A stretch of DNA of 41,992 nucleotides from CAYFVR01 sp046541515 (lineage in GTDB: Bacteria; Desulfobacterota; Desulfobacteria; Desulfobacterales; Desulfococcaceae). Under the pieces are notes generated by a model. The model did not search any database and was not told the origin of the DNA. It was given only the letters and a program-made list of their open reading frames with translations. The DNA lies in the NCBI GenBank assembly GCA_046541515.1, contig JBKHDD010000026.1:1-41992 (forward strand). The letters are read 5' to 3'. Made by a program: the position numbers and the translations under genes. This document shows positions 15,745 through 23,343 of the stretch, one piece after another (position 1 is the stretch's first letter; the number at the start of each line of letters is the position of its first letter).

Positions 15745-17735
15745 AGCGGCCGCTCCTCCGGGGAAAGGCCGGCCGTGGATTCCGATTCGCTCCGGAGGCG
15801 AGGAATGGAAAGCGGTTCGGCCAGTTCGTTGTACAAAATAATTTTGGTTTGGGGACCCACCGCTCCGTCCACGGCGACCTGGTGTTTTTCTTGAAGATAC
15901 TGGATGGCCTGGCGGGTTTTTTCGTCAAAGACGGCCGTCGGCTCCAGATCCGCGAATCCAATGTCCCGCAACATCATTTTCAGCGTGACCACGGCGTCGT
16001 CCGGCGCGTTTCGGGGAATAATCCCCTCCAGCCCGTAGAAATTCCGCCAGGGAACGAAAGCCTGGCCGGACCAATAGGGACCCAGCTCCGCCCCGGACAT
16101 CCGGATCGGACCCCGGTCGCTATCCAGCACCACCGAATCGCCGTCCACGCCGATGAGCGCAAGGTAAACCGGCGACGCCGCCTCCGGCGGCCGGAGTTCC
16201 AACACCGCCGGAAGATTCAAATTGCGCAGGATTTCCATGCCTTTCCGGCTGTTGAGCAACTCCAACGCGTGTCGCCGGGTGGCAGTCCGAAAAAATTCCT
16301 CGGCGGACGGAATCCCGTCCAGAAAATCGAAAAGATCGGCCTCGGGCTCCCAGCGGCGAACCACGGACAGCAAGGCCTCCCGGCGGGATTCCCGGGACGA
16401 AAGTTCCGATAGAAAGCCGCCAAAATCGGCGATCCCGGCGGGCGAAGGCGTTTCGACCGGTGGGACGGAAGGCGGCGGCTTTTGGACCGCCGAAGGGGGA
16501 AGGACTTCGGAAGTCGGCGCCACCGCGTCTTCCGGGGCGATCGGGGCTTCCGCCGCGGTGGCGTCGGCCGCGGTTTCGGCGGCGGCGGCCGGTTCATCGG
16601 CCGGCGCCTTGGAGTCCGCCGATTCGGACGGTACCTCCGCAGCCGGTTCGATGGCCGGGGATTGGGCGTCTTCCGCGGTTTCCGCTGTTTCCGATGGCGA
16701 TTCCAAGGCGGCGACTTCCGGCGTTTCGGCTCCCTCCGGCGTGGGGACCGAAGTCCCAACCGTGGCCGGCGCCGCCAGCGAGGCTTCCCCGCGTTCCCCA
16801 AAGGGTAGGCGGACCGGCCACCGATCCAGGAAGACCGCCCCGGCCGCGCCCGCGACGACCGCCAGCAAAACCGGAACAAGGGCGATCCGGGGTTGGTGGC
16901 GGGTCGGGGCCGGGCCGCGCCGGCGATTCCGGCCGCCCAGTTCACGGATTGCGGTGCGGGCCATGCCCCCGGTAATCTTTCGCCGGTTCAGACCGTAGGC
17001 GGTCAGCATGGCCCGGTCGCAGGCGATGTTGATCAGTCGGGGCACGCCGCCCGAATAATCGTGGATGACCCGGTAGGCGGCCCGGGTGAAACGAACGCCG
17101 GGTTTCCGGGAGGCGATCTGAATGCGGTGGCGGATGTAGTCCATCGTCTCCCGAAAGTGAAACGGCGTCAAATGGCAGCTCAGGGTGATGCGCTGCCCGA
17201 GCTGGCGCAGTTCGTGGGAGCCCAGCAGGTCCCGGAGTTCCGGCTGGCCCACCAGAATGATCTGGATCAGCTTGTGGGTGCGGGTTTCCAGGTTCGAAAG
17301 CAGCCGAAGCTGTTCCAGCACGTCCCGGCTCAGGTTCTGGGCCTCGTCGATGAGCAGGAGGACGCGGCGTCCCTCCCGCCGGCGTTTCATCAGGTGGACG
17401 TTGAGGCGGTCGATGAGGATCTTGACGTCGGCCTCCGGCGCGGCCTCGATCCCCAGCTCGTCCAGGACCGCGTGGAGCAGCTCCCGGGGGGTCAGCATGG
17501 GGTTGAAGATGTAGGCCGCCTCCACCGTCTCGTCCAGATTTTCCAGAAACACCCGGCACAGCGTGGTTTTTCCGGTGCCCACCTCGCCGGTGATCTCCAC
17601 GAAGCCGTCCCCCTGCCGCACGGCGTAGGTCAGGTGGGCCAGCGCCTCTTCGTGACTCCGGCCGAGAAATAGGTAGGCCGGGTTGGGCACCAGTTGAAAG
17701 GGGCGTTCCTTGAAACCGAAAAAGGTCTCGTACAT
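15741..17735 (-). CDS. gspA: GspA/ExeA-type ATPase with C-terminal peptidoglycan-binding domain
   Basis: 664 residues. The N-terminal 270 are an AAA+ ATPase of the ExeA/GspA kind: MYETFFGFKERPFQLVPNP, Walker A TGEVGTGKTT, Walker B VLLLIDEAQNL, then LRLLSNLET and VGQPELRDLL. A TM helix follows (ALVPVLLAVVAGAAGAVFL), then a Pro/Ala/Glu-rich linker. The periplasmic part has a C39-peptidase-like stretch (LALIGVDGDSVVLDSD; no catalytic Cys evident) and a PG_binding_1 domain near the end (LKMMLRDIGF, TRQAIQYLQEKHQVAVDGAVGPQT). The N-terminus also resembles TIGR03015, the XrtA-associated ATPase, but the C-terminal modules and the gspB partner favour GspA. It should couple ATP hydrolysis to secretin assembly in the cell wall. 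Confidence 0.87.
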   Translation of the reverse strand: MYETFFGFKERPFQLVPNPAYLFLGRSHEEALAHLTYAVRQGDGFVEITGEVGTGKTTLCRVFLENLDETVEAAYIFNPMLTPRELLHAVLDELGIEAAPEADVKILIDRLNVHLMKRRREGRRVLLLIDEAQNLSRDVLEQLRLLSNLETRTHKLIQIILVGQPELRDLLGSHELRQLGQRITLSCHLTPFHFRETMDYIRHRIQIASRKPGVRFTRAAYRVIHDYSGGVPRLINIACDRAMLTAYGLNRRKITGGMARTAIRELGGRNRRRGPAPTRHQPRIALVPVLLAVVAGAAGAVFLDRWPVRLPFGERGEASLAAPATVGTSVPTPEGAETPEVAALESPSETAETAEDAQSPAIEPAAEVPSESADSKAPADEPAAAAETAADATAAEAPIAPEDAVAPTSEVLPPSAVQKPPPSVPPVETPSPAGIADFGGFLSELSSRESRREALLSVVRRWEPEADLFDFLDGIPSAEEFFRTATRRHALELLNSRKGMEILRNLNLPAVLELRPPEAASPVYLALIGVDGDSVVLDSDRGPIRMSGAELGPYWSGQAFVPWRNFYGLEGIIPRNAPDDAVVTLKMMLRDIGFADLEPTAVFDEKTRQAIQYLQEKHQVAVDGAVGPQTKIILYNELAEPLSIPRLRSESESTAGLSPEERPL

Positions 17736-17778
17736 ATCCGTTCCGGAATTCAGAGCCGGGAAAAAGCCGCCCGGCCGG

Positions 17779-17812
17779 CGAAATCCGCTGCTTCGGCGAC
17801 GCCCGGATTTCG
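17779..17812. repeat. perfect 9-bp inverted repeat upstream of gspA
   Basis: CGAAATCCG (17779-17787) and CGGATTTCG (17804-17812) are perfect inverses around a 16-base loop. On the minus strand a GC-rich stretch and CTTTTT (17761-17766) follow, so it may be part of a weak terminator for the operon ending at 17899, or an operator in front of gspA. Neither reading is secure. Confidence 0.4.
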
Positions 17813-17898
17813 ACGGCGTCGATTAGCGCGAGGCGCAGGCCGGGAATGCCATGGGGCCGGGGATTTTCCAAGGGAATGATACCCGTTCGGGATTTGGA

Positions 17899-19347
17899 TC
17901 AGCGCCATGGGTCCGGCGAAACCGCGGGTAAACGGGAATCGCCGCCTTCGATGCGGCGCACGATGCTCCCCGATATCCGGCTCGCCGTCTCCCGTTCCGC
18001 GGCGGAAAAGACGAAAGCCCCGGAATCGTCCGCCTCCCGGACCGAATCCAGGAACGCCGAAGCCATCCGAGGCGCTCGTTCCGCCAGATGGGCCAACCCT
18101 TGGAAAAAGGGCGTCCGGGCGTGGGCGTCGGACGTTCGATCCAACATCTTCAAGAGGTTATACGCCATTCGAAAGGCCGCATCAAGGGGAACGGTTCCGT
18201 TCGCCGCAGATTGGGCGAACCGTTTCATCAGGCGGTCGACCAGCGGCGGAGGGGGGGCCGGGGTTTCCGCCAGCGCGACGAGAAGGGGATAATCCGGCCC
18301 AGGGCCATCCGTCTCCGCCGGTCCGCTCCCCCGTGAAGAGACCGATTCCAGGATCGCCAGTCCGGTGTCCGGCATGGGCAAAAGGGGAAGCGCTTCGGCC
18401 GCCAAGGTTGGTCCCGCCGGTTCGCCGGATCGAAAAATGCGGACAAGGGCCCGGGCCCAAGCCTCGGAATCCAGTATCATTTTCTCCCTTTTCATCCGCT
18501 GGAGAGTCGAACGAACCCGTGGCCAGTCCGCCGCCATTCGGTCCCGGAGAAAGGGTTCCGCAGCCGTAAGAATCCGGCCGATTCCCGGGCGGCTGGCCGC
18601 CCGAAACAGTCGCCAGGCGAGGTTCGGAGAGGTTCCGGCCAGCGCCGCAAGCGCCTGGACCAACGCCCGAACCACGGCCGCGTGGCGGTCGGTCGCCAGC
18701 CGGAACAGCAGGTTTTCCAGCAGCGGGGGCAGGGGGCGTTCGATGGCCCCATGCCGCGCCGCCAGCATAGCGGCGGCCCGGGCGGCGCGACCCCGAACGC
18801 CTCCCCCTCCGTCGGCCGGGCCATCGGGGATTTCGGGGTCCGCGTGGGCGGCCAAGCGCAAAAGGCCGGAAGTCAGTTCCGCCTTCGGTGCGCTGGCGGA
18901 ATCCCAGGGCTTTGGATGGGAAAGCGCGGAAAGAATCGTGTCCCCGGCGATCGGGGGAACGTCCCAAATGGGAGATCCGTCCGCCAGCCATTCCAGAAGG
19001 GTTTGGGCCAGGAAATCCGGGGAAGGCTGTCCCCCCAACGAGCCGGTCGGTTCCGAGGTCGTCGGCCTTTCATTGGAATTTTCCGCCAACCGTTCCGCCA
19101 GGCCCTGGAGGATGGGCACGGCCCACGGGTCCGGAATGTGGGGATCGAAGCGAATGATTTCCAGGAGGGGAACAAAGCGGAGCGGATCGATCCGCCCGCC
19201 CAGGCCCAGCCGGCTTCGACATCGTTCCGGATCCCGGAGATCGGGACCGGCGACCGGAGAACCGGGAAGGTGGCGGCCGTGGAAGGCCAGACGGCGGATC
19301 AGCCCTTCCGGTACGCGGTCGGGGGCGGAGTGGTCAGTCGGCGGCAT
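17899..19347 (-). CDS. unrecognised helical-repeat (HEAT-like) protein
   Basis: 482 residues, no signal peptide and no clear TM segment. I recognise no family. From about residue 170 on it reads as an Ala/Leu/Arg-rich run of paired helices (RAARAAAMLAARHGAIE, LLENLLFRLATDRHAAVV, ALVQALAALAGTSPNLAWR) like HEAT or ARM repeats, similar in feel to the C-terminal sensor parts of large STAND-type ATPases; no P-loop is present. The start overlaps the CBS-ACT gene by 14 bases and has only a poor SD, so expression may depend on translational coupling. It is the last gene of the ahb operon. Long frames exist on the opposite strand too, but the operon position and overlap favour this one. Confidence 0.6.
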   Translation of the reverse strand: MPPTDHSAPDRVPEGLIRRLAFHGRHLPGSPVAGPDLRDPERCRSRLGLGGRIDPLRFVPLLEIIRFDPHIPDPWAVPILQGLAERLAENSNERPTTSEPTGSLGGQPSPDFLAQTLLEWLADGSPIWDVPPIAGDTILSALSHPKPWDSASAPKAELTSGLLRLAAHADPEIPDGPADGGGGVRGRAARAAAMLAARHGAIERPLPPLLENLLFRLATDRHAAVVRALVQALAALAGTSPNLAWRLFRAASRPGIGRILTAAEPFLRDRMAADWPRVRSTLQRMKREKMILDSEAWARALVRIFRSGEPAGPTLAAEALPLLPMPDTGLAILESVSSRGSGPAETDGPGPDYPLLVALAETPAPPPPLVDRLMKRFAQSAANGTVPLDAAFRMAYNLLKMLDRTSDAHARTPFFQGLAHLAERAPRMASAFLDSVREADDSGAFVFSAAERETASRISGSIVRRIEGGDSRLPAVSPDPWR

Positions 19348-19936
19348 CCTGCACGGGAAAGCCGGCGGCGGCCAGGGCCGTCGCGATGTCGCCCAGGGGA
19401 CAGGGAGAAAGCCGAAGACGACCGATGCGTTTGCCGTCGGCCTCGGTCAGGCTGAGGCTCAGCACCTCGCCGCCGGCCTCCTGGACGATGCGGATGGCCC
19501 GGTTGAGGCTTTCCGGGGCGCGCCCCAGGACCACGTCCACCCGGCAGCCGGAATTGAGGATGCCCATCATCTGAATGAAGGTGCGAAGGATGTCGGTTTC
19601 GGTGATGATGCCGGCCAGCCGGTTTCGCACAACCACCGGCATGCCGCTGATTTTGTGATGATAAATGCGCCGGGCGGCCGTTTCCACAGAGTCGTCCGGG
19701 GCCACGGTCACCGGATCGGCGATCATCAGGTCGGCCAAGGCCACGTCCCCGACCATGGAGGGCAACAGTCCCTCCTTGAGGTCGGCCAGCGTGACGAAGC
19801 CCCGAAGTTGCCCGGAAGATTCCACCACGGGCAAATGGCGGATGCGGCTTCGTTTCATCAGGCGCAGGGCGTCGGAGATGGCGGCATCCGGCCCAATGGT
19901 AATCGGGTTTTCAACCATCAGATCGCGAACGCGCAT
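19334..19936 (-). CDS. CBS-CBS-ACT domain protein (AcuB-like)
   Basis: 200 residues from the ATG complementary to 19934-19936, with a GGAG Shine-Dalgarno about 8 bases upstream; the frame runs further upstream, but only into the end of ahbD. Two CBS motifs are visible: MRVRDLMVENPITIGPDAAI...RHLPVVE...LRGFVTLADL (1-55) and LADLMIADPVTVAPDDSV...GMPVVVRNRLAGIITETDIL (67-120). Residues about 130-195 look like an ACT domain (CRVDVVLGRAPESLNRAIRI). Such proteins bind adenine nucleotides and sometimes amino acids and act as sensors; the AcuB name comes from Bacillus. Here it begins 13 bases after ahbD, so it may sense the energy state for the heme operon, which is inference. Confidence 0.88.
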   Translation of the reverse strand: MRVRDLMVENPITIGPDAAISDALRLMKRSRIRHLPVVESSGQLRGFVTLADLKEGLLPSMVGDVALADLMIADPVTVAPDDSVETAARRIYHHKISGMPVVVRNRLAGIITETDILRTFIQMMGILNSGCRVDVVLGRAPESLNRAIRIVQEAGGEVLSLSLTEADGKRIGRLRLSPCPLGDIATALAAAGFPVQDAAD

Positions 19937-19949
19937 GGGGGATCTCCGT

Positions 19950-21047
19950 TCAGCCGCAGGCCGGCTGGTAGGTGCAGAGCGGTTCTTCGGCCATGTAGTC
20001 GCCAGTGGCTTCGTAGGCCCGGGCTCGACAGCCGCCGCAAACCCTCCGGTATTCGCACCGGCCGCATTTGCCGGTGAGTTTTTCATAGTCGCGAAGGTTG
20101 AGAAAGATATCGGAGTTTTTCCAGATTTCCGGAAAGGGCGTTTGGGTCACGTCGCCGCAGTTGAGTTCCAGAAATCCGCAGGGCTGCACCACGCCCCGGT
20201 GGGAGATGAAGCAGAAACCGGTGCCGCCCAGGCATCCACGGGTGACGGCGTCCAGGCCGTGGGTTTCGAAGGTGACCTTTTTGCCCTCGGCCTTGGCCCG
20301 CTGGCGCAGAATTCGGTAATAGTGGGGTGCGCAGGTGGCCTTGAGCTGCATGTCGGTCTGGTCCCGCTGGTCGTAAAACCAGTTGAGCGCCTTTTCGTAT
20401 TGGGCCGCGTCGATGGCCTGTTCCGCGATCTCCTTGCCGCGCCCGGTGGGCACCAGCAGGAAAATATGATGGGCCACCGCGCCAACCGATTCGGCCATCT
20501 TCTGGATGTCGGCGATTTCGTCCAAATTGGCCTTGGTGATGGTGGTGTTGATCTGGAATTCCAGTCCGGCATCCCGAGCATGACCAATGCCTTCCAAGGC
20601 TCGGTCGAAGGCCCCTTGCACGCCCCGAAAGAGGTCATGTTTTTCGGCCGAGGCGCCGTCCAGGCTCACGCTGATGCGGCGGATGCCGGCGTCCAGCAGT
20701 GCCCGCGCCGACTCCGGCGTGAGGAGGGTGCCGTTGGGCGCCATCACCATGCGGAGGCCCAGATCGTTGCCGTACCGGGCCACCTCGTAGATGTCCGACC
20801 GAAGCATGGGCTCCCCGCCGGTGAGGATGACGATGGGCGTGCCCAACTCCCGAATTTGGTCCAGCAGGCGAAGGCAGGCGGGGGTGTCCAGTTCCCCCTC
20901 GTAGGGGCCGTGGGTGGCGGCGGCGCGGCAGTGGACGCAGGAGAGGTTGCAGTTGCGGGTGATTTCCCAGGCCACCAGGCGGAGCGGGGTCGTGTCGGTC
21001 GGGGTTCCGGAAGGGTGTCCGTGGCCGGGATGCGCGGGTTGGGTCAT
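19950..21047 (-). CDS. ahbD: heme b synthase, radical SAM (AhbD)
   Basis: 365 residues. The radical SAM cluster motif CNLSCVHC gives Cys33, Cys37 and Cys40; the SAM-binding GGEP is in VILTGGEPMLR. The C-terminal SPASM-like region has further cysteines (RGCLGGTGFCF, KCGRCEYRRVCGGC, EEPLCTYQP) for a second cluster. AhbD converts Fe-coproporphyrin III to heme b by oxidative decarboxylation of two propionates in the siroheme-dependent pathway. The ending GDYMAEEPLCTYQP and the hemB and ahbC neighbours separate it from NirJ and other paralogues. The SD GGAG lies just upstream. It is followed after 13 bases by the CBS-ACT gene. Confidence 0.9.
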   Translation of the reverse strand: MTQPAHPGHGHPSGTPTDTTPLRLVAWEITRNCNLSCVHCRAAATHGPYEGELDTPACLRLLDQIRELGTPIVILTGGEPMLRSDIYEVARYGNDLGLRMVMAPNGTLLTPESARALLDAGIRRISVSLDGASAEKHDLFRGVQGAFDRALEGIGHARDAGLEFQINTTITKANLDEIADIQKMAESVGAVAHHIFLLVPTGRGKEIAEQAIDAAQYEKALNWFYDQRDQTDMQLKATCAPHYYRILRQRAKAEGKKVTFETHGLDAVTRGCLGGTGFCFISHRGVVQPCGFLELNCGDVTQTPFPEIWKNSDIFLNLRDYEKLTGKCGRCEYRRVCGGCRARAYEATGDYMAEEPLCTYQPACG

Positions 21048-21089
21048 TTGGAAATTCTCCGGGGTTGTCTTCCGCCGGCCGGACGCAAA

Positions 21090-21113
21090 CCGGAGCCCTT
21101 GGCGGGGCTCCGG
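21090..21113 (-). other. intercistronic hairpin between hemB and ahbD
   Basis: CCGGAGCCC (21090-21098) pairs perfectly with GGGCTCCGG (21105-21113) over a six-base loop. No T run follows on the minus strand, so it is not a standard terminator. It sits in the only sizeable gap (108 bases) of this operon and could protect or process the mRNA, or set the level of ahbD relative to hemB. Confidence 0.55.
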
Positions 21114-21155
21114 CGGGGAGTGACGGCGGTTTGGAAACGGAATGGGTAAAAATGG

Positions 21156-22133
21156 TCAGCCCTGGAGGGCGGCGGCGGCCTCCATCGCGAAGTAGGTCAA
21201 AATCATTTCGGCGCCGGCCCGGCGGATGGCGACGAGGGTTTCCATCATGACCTTGGGGCCGTCCAGCCAGCCCTTTTCGGCGGCGGCCTTGATCATGGCG
21301 TATTCCCCGCTGACGTTGTAGGCCGCCACCGGCAGGTCGAATTCCTCGCGCACGCGGCAAATGACGTCCAGATAGGCGAGGGCGGGCTTGACCATCACAA
21401 TGTCCGCCCCTTCCTCCACGTCCAGGCTCGCCTCGCGGATGGCTTCCCGGGCGTTGGCCGGGTCCATCTGGTAGGTGCGCCGGTCCCCGAACTGGGGCGC
21501 GGAGTCGGCCGCCTCTCGGAACGGGCCGTAGTATGCGGAGCAGTACTTGGCCGCGTAGGCCATCACCGGCAAATGCGTAAAGCCGCTTTCGTCCAGCGCC
21601 GCCCGGATTTCGGCCACTCGGCCGTCCATCATGTCCGAAGGGGCCACCATGTCCGCCCCGGCTTCGGCGTGGGAAAGGGCGGTGCGGGCCAGCAGTTCCA
21701 GGGTGGCGTCGTTTTCCACGTCGCGCCGGTCGTTCACCACGCCGCAGTGGCCGTGGTCGGTGTACTCGCAAAGGCAGACGTCGGTGATGACCATCAGGTC
21801 GGGCAGGGTCTCCTTGACCGCCCGGGCGGCCCGCTGGACAATGCCGTTTTCGGCGTAGGCCCCGCTGCCCACGGCGTCTTTTTTTTCGGGCAGGCCGAAG
21901 AGCATGACGGCCGGCACGCCCAGGTCGTAGGCGGACCGGGCGGTTTCCAGCAGGGCGTCCACGGAGAGCTGAAACTGGCCGGGCATGGAGGGGATCGGGT
22001 TTTTTACGCCCGTTCCGCCGATGGCGAACAGCGGCAGAATCAAGTTGTCCGGCGAAAGCCGGGTTTCGCGGATCATCCGTCGAAAGCCTTCGGTGGCGCG
22101 AAGCCGGCGAGGCCGGTAGTCCGGAAACAGCAT
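21156..22133 (-). CDS. hemB: delta-aminolevulinic acid dehydratase (porphobilinogen synthase)
   Basis: 325 residues, normal length. It condenses two 5-aminolevulinate molecules to porphobilinogen. The two active-site lysines are Lys196 (MAYAAKYCSAYYGPF) and Lys249 (IVMVKPALAYLD). The zinc-binding cysteines are Cys120, Cys122 and Cys130 in DVCLCEYTDHGHCG, so this is a Zn-type enzyme and not the Asp-rich Mg type. It is in the cytoplasm and feeds uroporphyrinogen III into siroheme, heme and cobalamin. It starts 13 bases after ahbC and is followed by ahbD, consistent with one transcript. Confidence 0.97.
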   Translation of the reverse strand: MLFPDYRPRRLRATEGFRRMIRETRLSPDNLILPLFAIGGTGVKNPIPSMPGQFQLSVDALLETARSAYDLGVPAVMLFGLPEKKDAVGSGAYAENGIVQRAARAVKETLPDLMVITDVCLCEYTDHGHCGVVNDRRDVENDATLELLARTALSHAEAGADMVAPSDMMDGRVAEIRAALDESGFTHLPVMAYAAKYCSAYYGPFREAADSAPQFGDRRTYQMDPANAREAIREASLDVEEGADIVMVKPALAYLDVICRVREEFDLPVAAYNVSGEYAMIKAAAEKGWLDGPKVMMETLVAIRRAGAEMILTYFAMEAAAALQG

Positions 22134-22146
22134 GGGTTCTCCCTGG

Positions 22147-23343
22147 TCAGCGGGTGGGCGGAATGGCGGAAATTTCCGCGTCGTTCAGGTAGCAGGCCGG
22201 GTCGGGCGCCCAGACGTCGTCGTAGAGCGCCTCGGCCCGCACGCGAAAATTTCCGGCGCAGACGTCCAGCCAGCAACAGTCGGCGCAACGGCCTTTGACG
22301 TGCTTCTTTTTCTCCTTCAGGGCCGGCAGCAACGGATCGTTCTCGTCGCTCCAAATTTGAGAGAAGGGCCGCTGGCGGATGTTGCCGAAGGAATGGTGCC
22401 GCCAGAACTGGTCGGCGTGAACGTCGCCGTTCCAGCTCACGCAGCCGATGCCCCGGCCGGAGTTGTTGCCCTCGTTCATCCGGAGCAGCTCCAGCGCTTC
22501 CTCGGCCCGTTCCGGGTTGTCTTGGCGCATACGCAGGTAGAGGTAGGGGCCGTCGGCGTGGTTGTCCACGGTCAGCACTTCTTTGGGTTTGCCCCGGTCG
22601 TGCAGGTCTTTGGTCCGGTCGATGATGACGTCCACCACCTTCCGGGTCTCCTCGTGGGACAGATCGTCTTTGACCAGATCGGAGCCTCGCCCGGCGTAGA
22701 CCAGGTGGTAAAAGCATACCCGGGGGATGTCCCGTTCCTCCAGCAGATCGAAGATGGCCGGCACTTCCCCCACGTTGAACTTGTTGATGGTGAACCGGAG
22801 TCCCACTTTGATCCCCTCGGCCTGACAGTTGGCGATGCCCTTCATGGCCGACTGAAACGCCCCTTCCATGCCTCGGAACCGGTCGTGAACCTCCTCCATG
22901 CCGTCCAGGCTCACGCCCACGTAGGAAAGGCCGATTTCCTTGAGCATCTTGGCCTTTTCCCGGGTGATCAGGGTGCCGTTGGTGGAAATCACGGCCCGCA
23001 TCCCCTTTTTCACGGCGTATTCCGCCAGATCGGGCAAATCCTTGCGCATGAGCGGTTCCCCGCCGGAAAAAAGAACCACCGGCACCCCGAAATCGGCCAG
23101 GTCGTCCAGAAGGGCGCGCCCTTCATCGGTGGACAGCTCGTCGGCGAAGTGCTGGTCCCGGGCGTGGGCGTAGCAATGGAGGCATCGAAGGTTGCAACGT
23201 CGGGTGATGTTCCAGACCACCACCGGCTTTTTGTCCTTGGAGAACTGAAGCAGGTGGGAGGGGAGTTCGCCGGACTGCCGGCCATACCGGATGGCGTCCG
23301 ACGGTTCAACGGTGCCGCAATACAATTTGGAGATACCGATCAT
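22147..23343 (-). CDS. ahbC: 12,18-didecarboxysiroheme deacetylase, radical SAM (AhbC)
   Basis: 398 residues. The radical SAM motif CNLRCLHC gives Cys50, Cys54 and Cys57; GGEP lies in VLFSGGEPLMR. The C-terminal part has CADCCWLDVCAGNFRVRAE and DPACYLND, typical of AhbC. The enzyme removes the two acetate side chains of 12,18-didecarboxysiroheme to give Fe-coproporphyrin III, the substrate of AhbD. NirJ, of heme d1 synthesis, is the closest alternative, but the AhbD neighbour and the absence of other nir genes argue for AhbC. Its ATG overlaps the stop of the AAA+ gene by 4 bases. The ahbA and ahbB genes are not in the window. Confidence 0.9.
   Translation of the reverse strand: MIGISKLYCGTVEPSDAIRYGRQSGELPSHLLQFSKDKKPVVVWNITRRCNLRCLHCYAHARDQHFADELSTDEGRALLDDLADFGVPVVLFSGGEPLMRKDLPDLAEYAVKKGMRAVISTNGTLITREKAKMLKEIGLSYVGVSLDGMEEVHDRFRGMEGAFQSAMKGIANCQAEGIKVGLRFTINKFNVGEVPAIFDLLEERDIPRVCFYHLVYAGRGSDLVKDDLSHEETRKVVDVIIDRTKDLHDRGKPKEVLTVDNHADGPYLYLRMRQDNPERAEEALELLRMNEGNNSGRGIGCVSWNGDVHADQFWRHHSFGNIRQRPFSQIWSDENDPLLPALKEKKKHVKGRCADCCWLDVCAGNFRVRAEALYDDVWAPDPACYLNDAEISAIPPTR

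Noticed and set aside
18365..20077. A 570-residue plus-strand frame opposite the helical-repeat and CBS-ACT genes
   Set aside because: The minus strand has a recognised CBS-ACT protein and operon-type overlap; the plus-strand product is Arg/Ser/Pro-rich without motifs.
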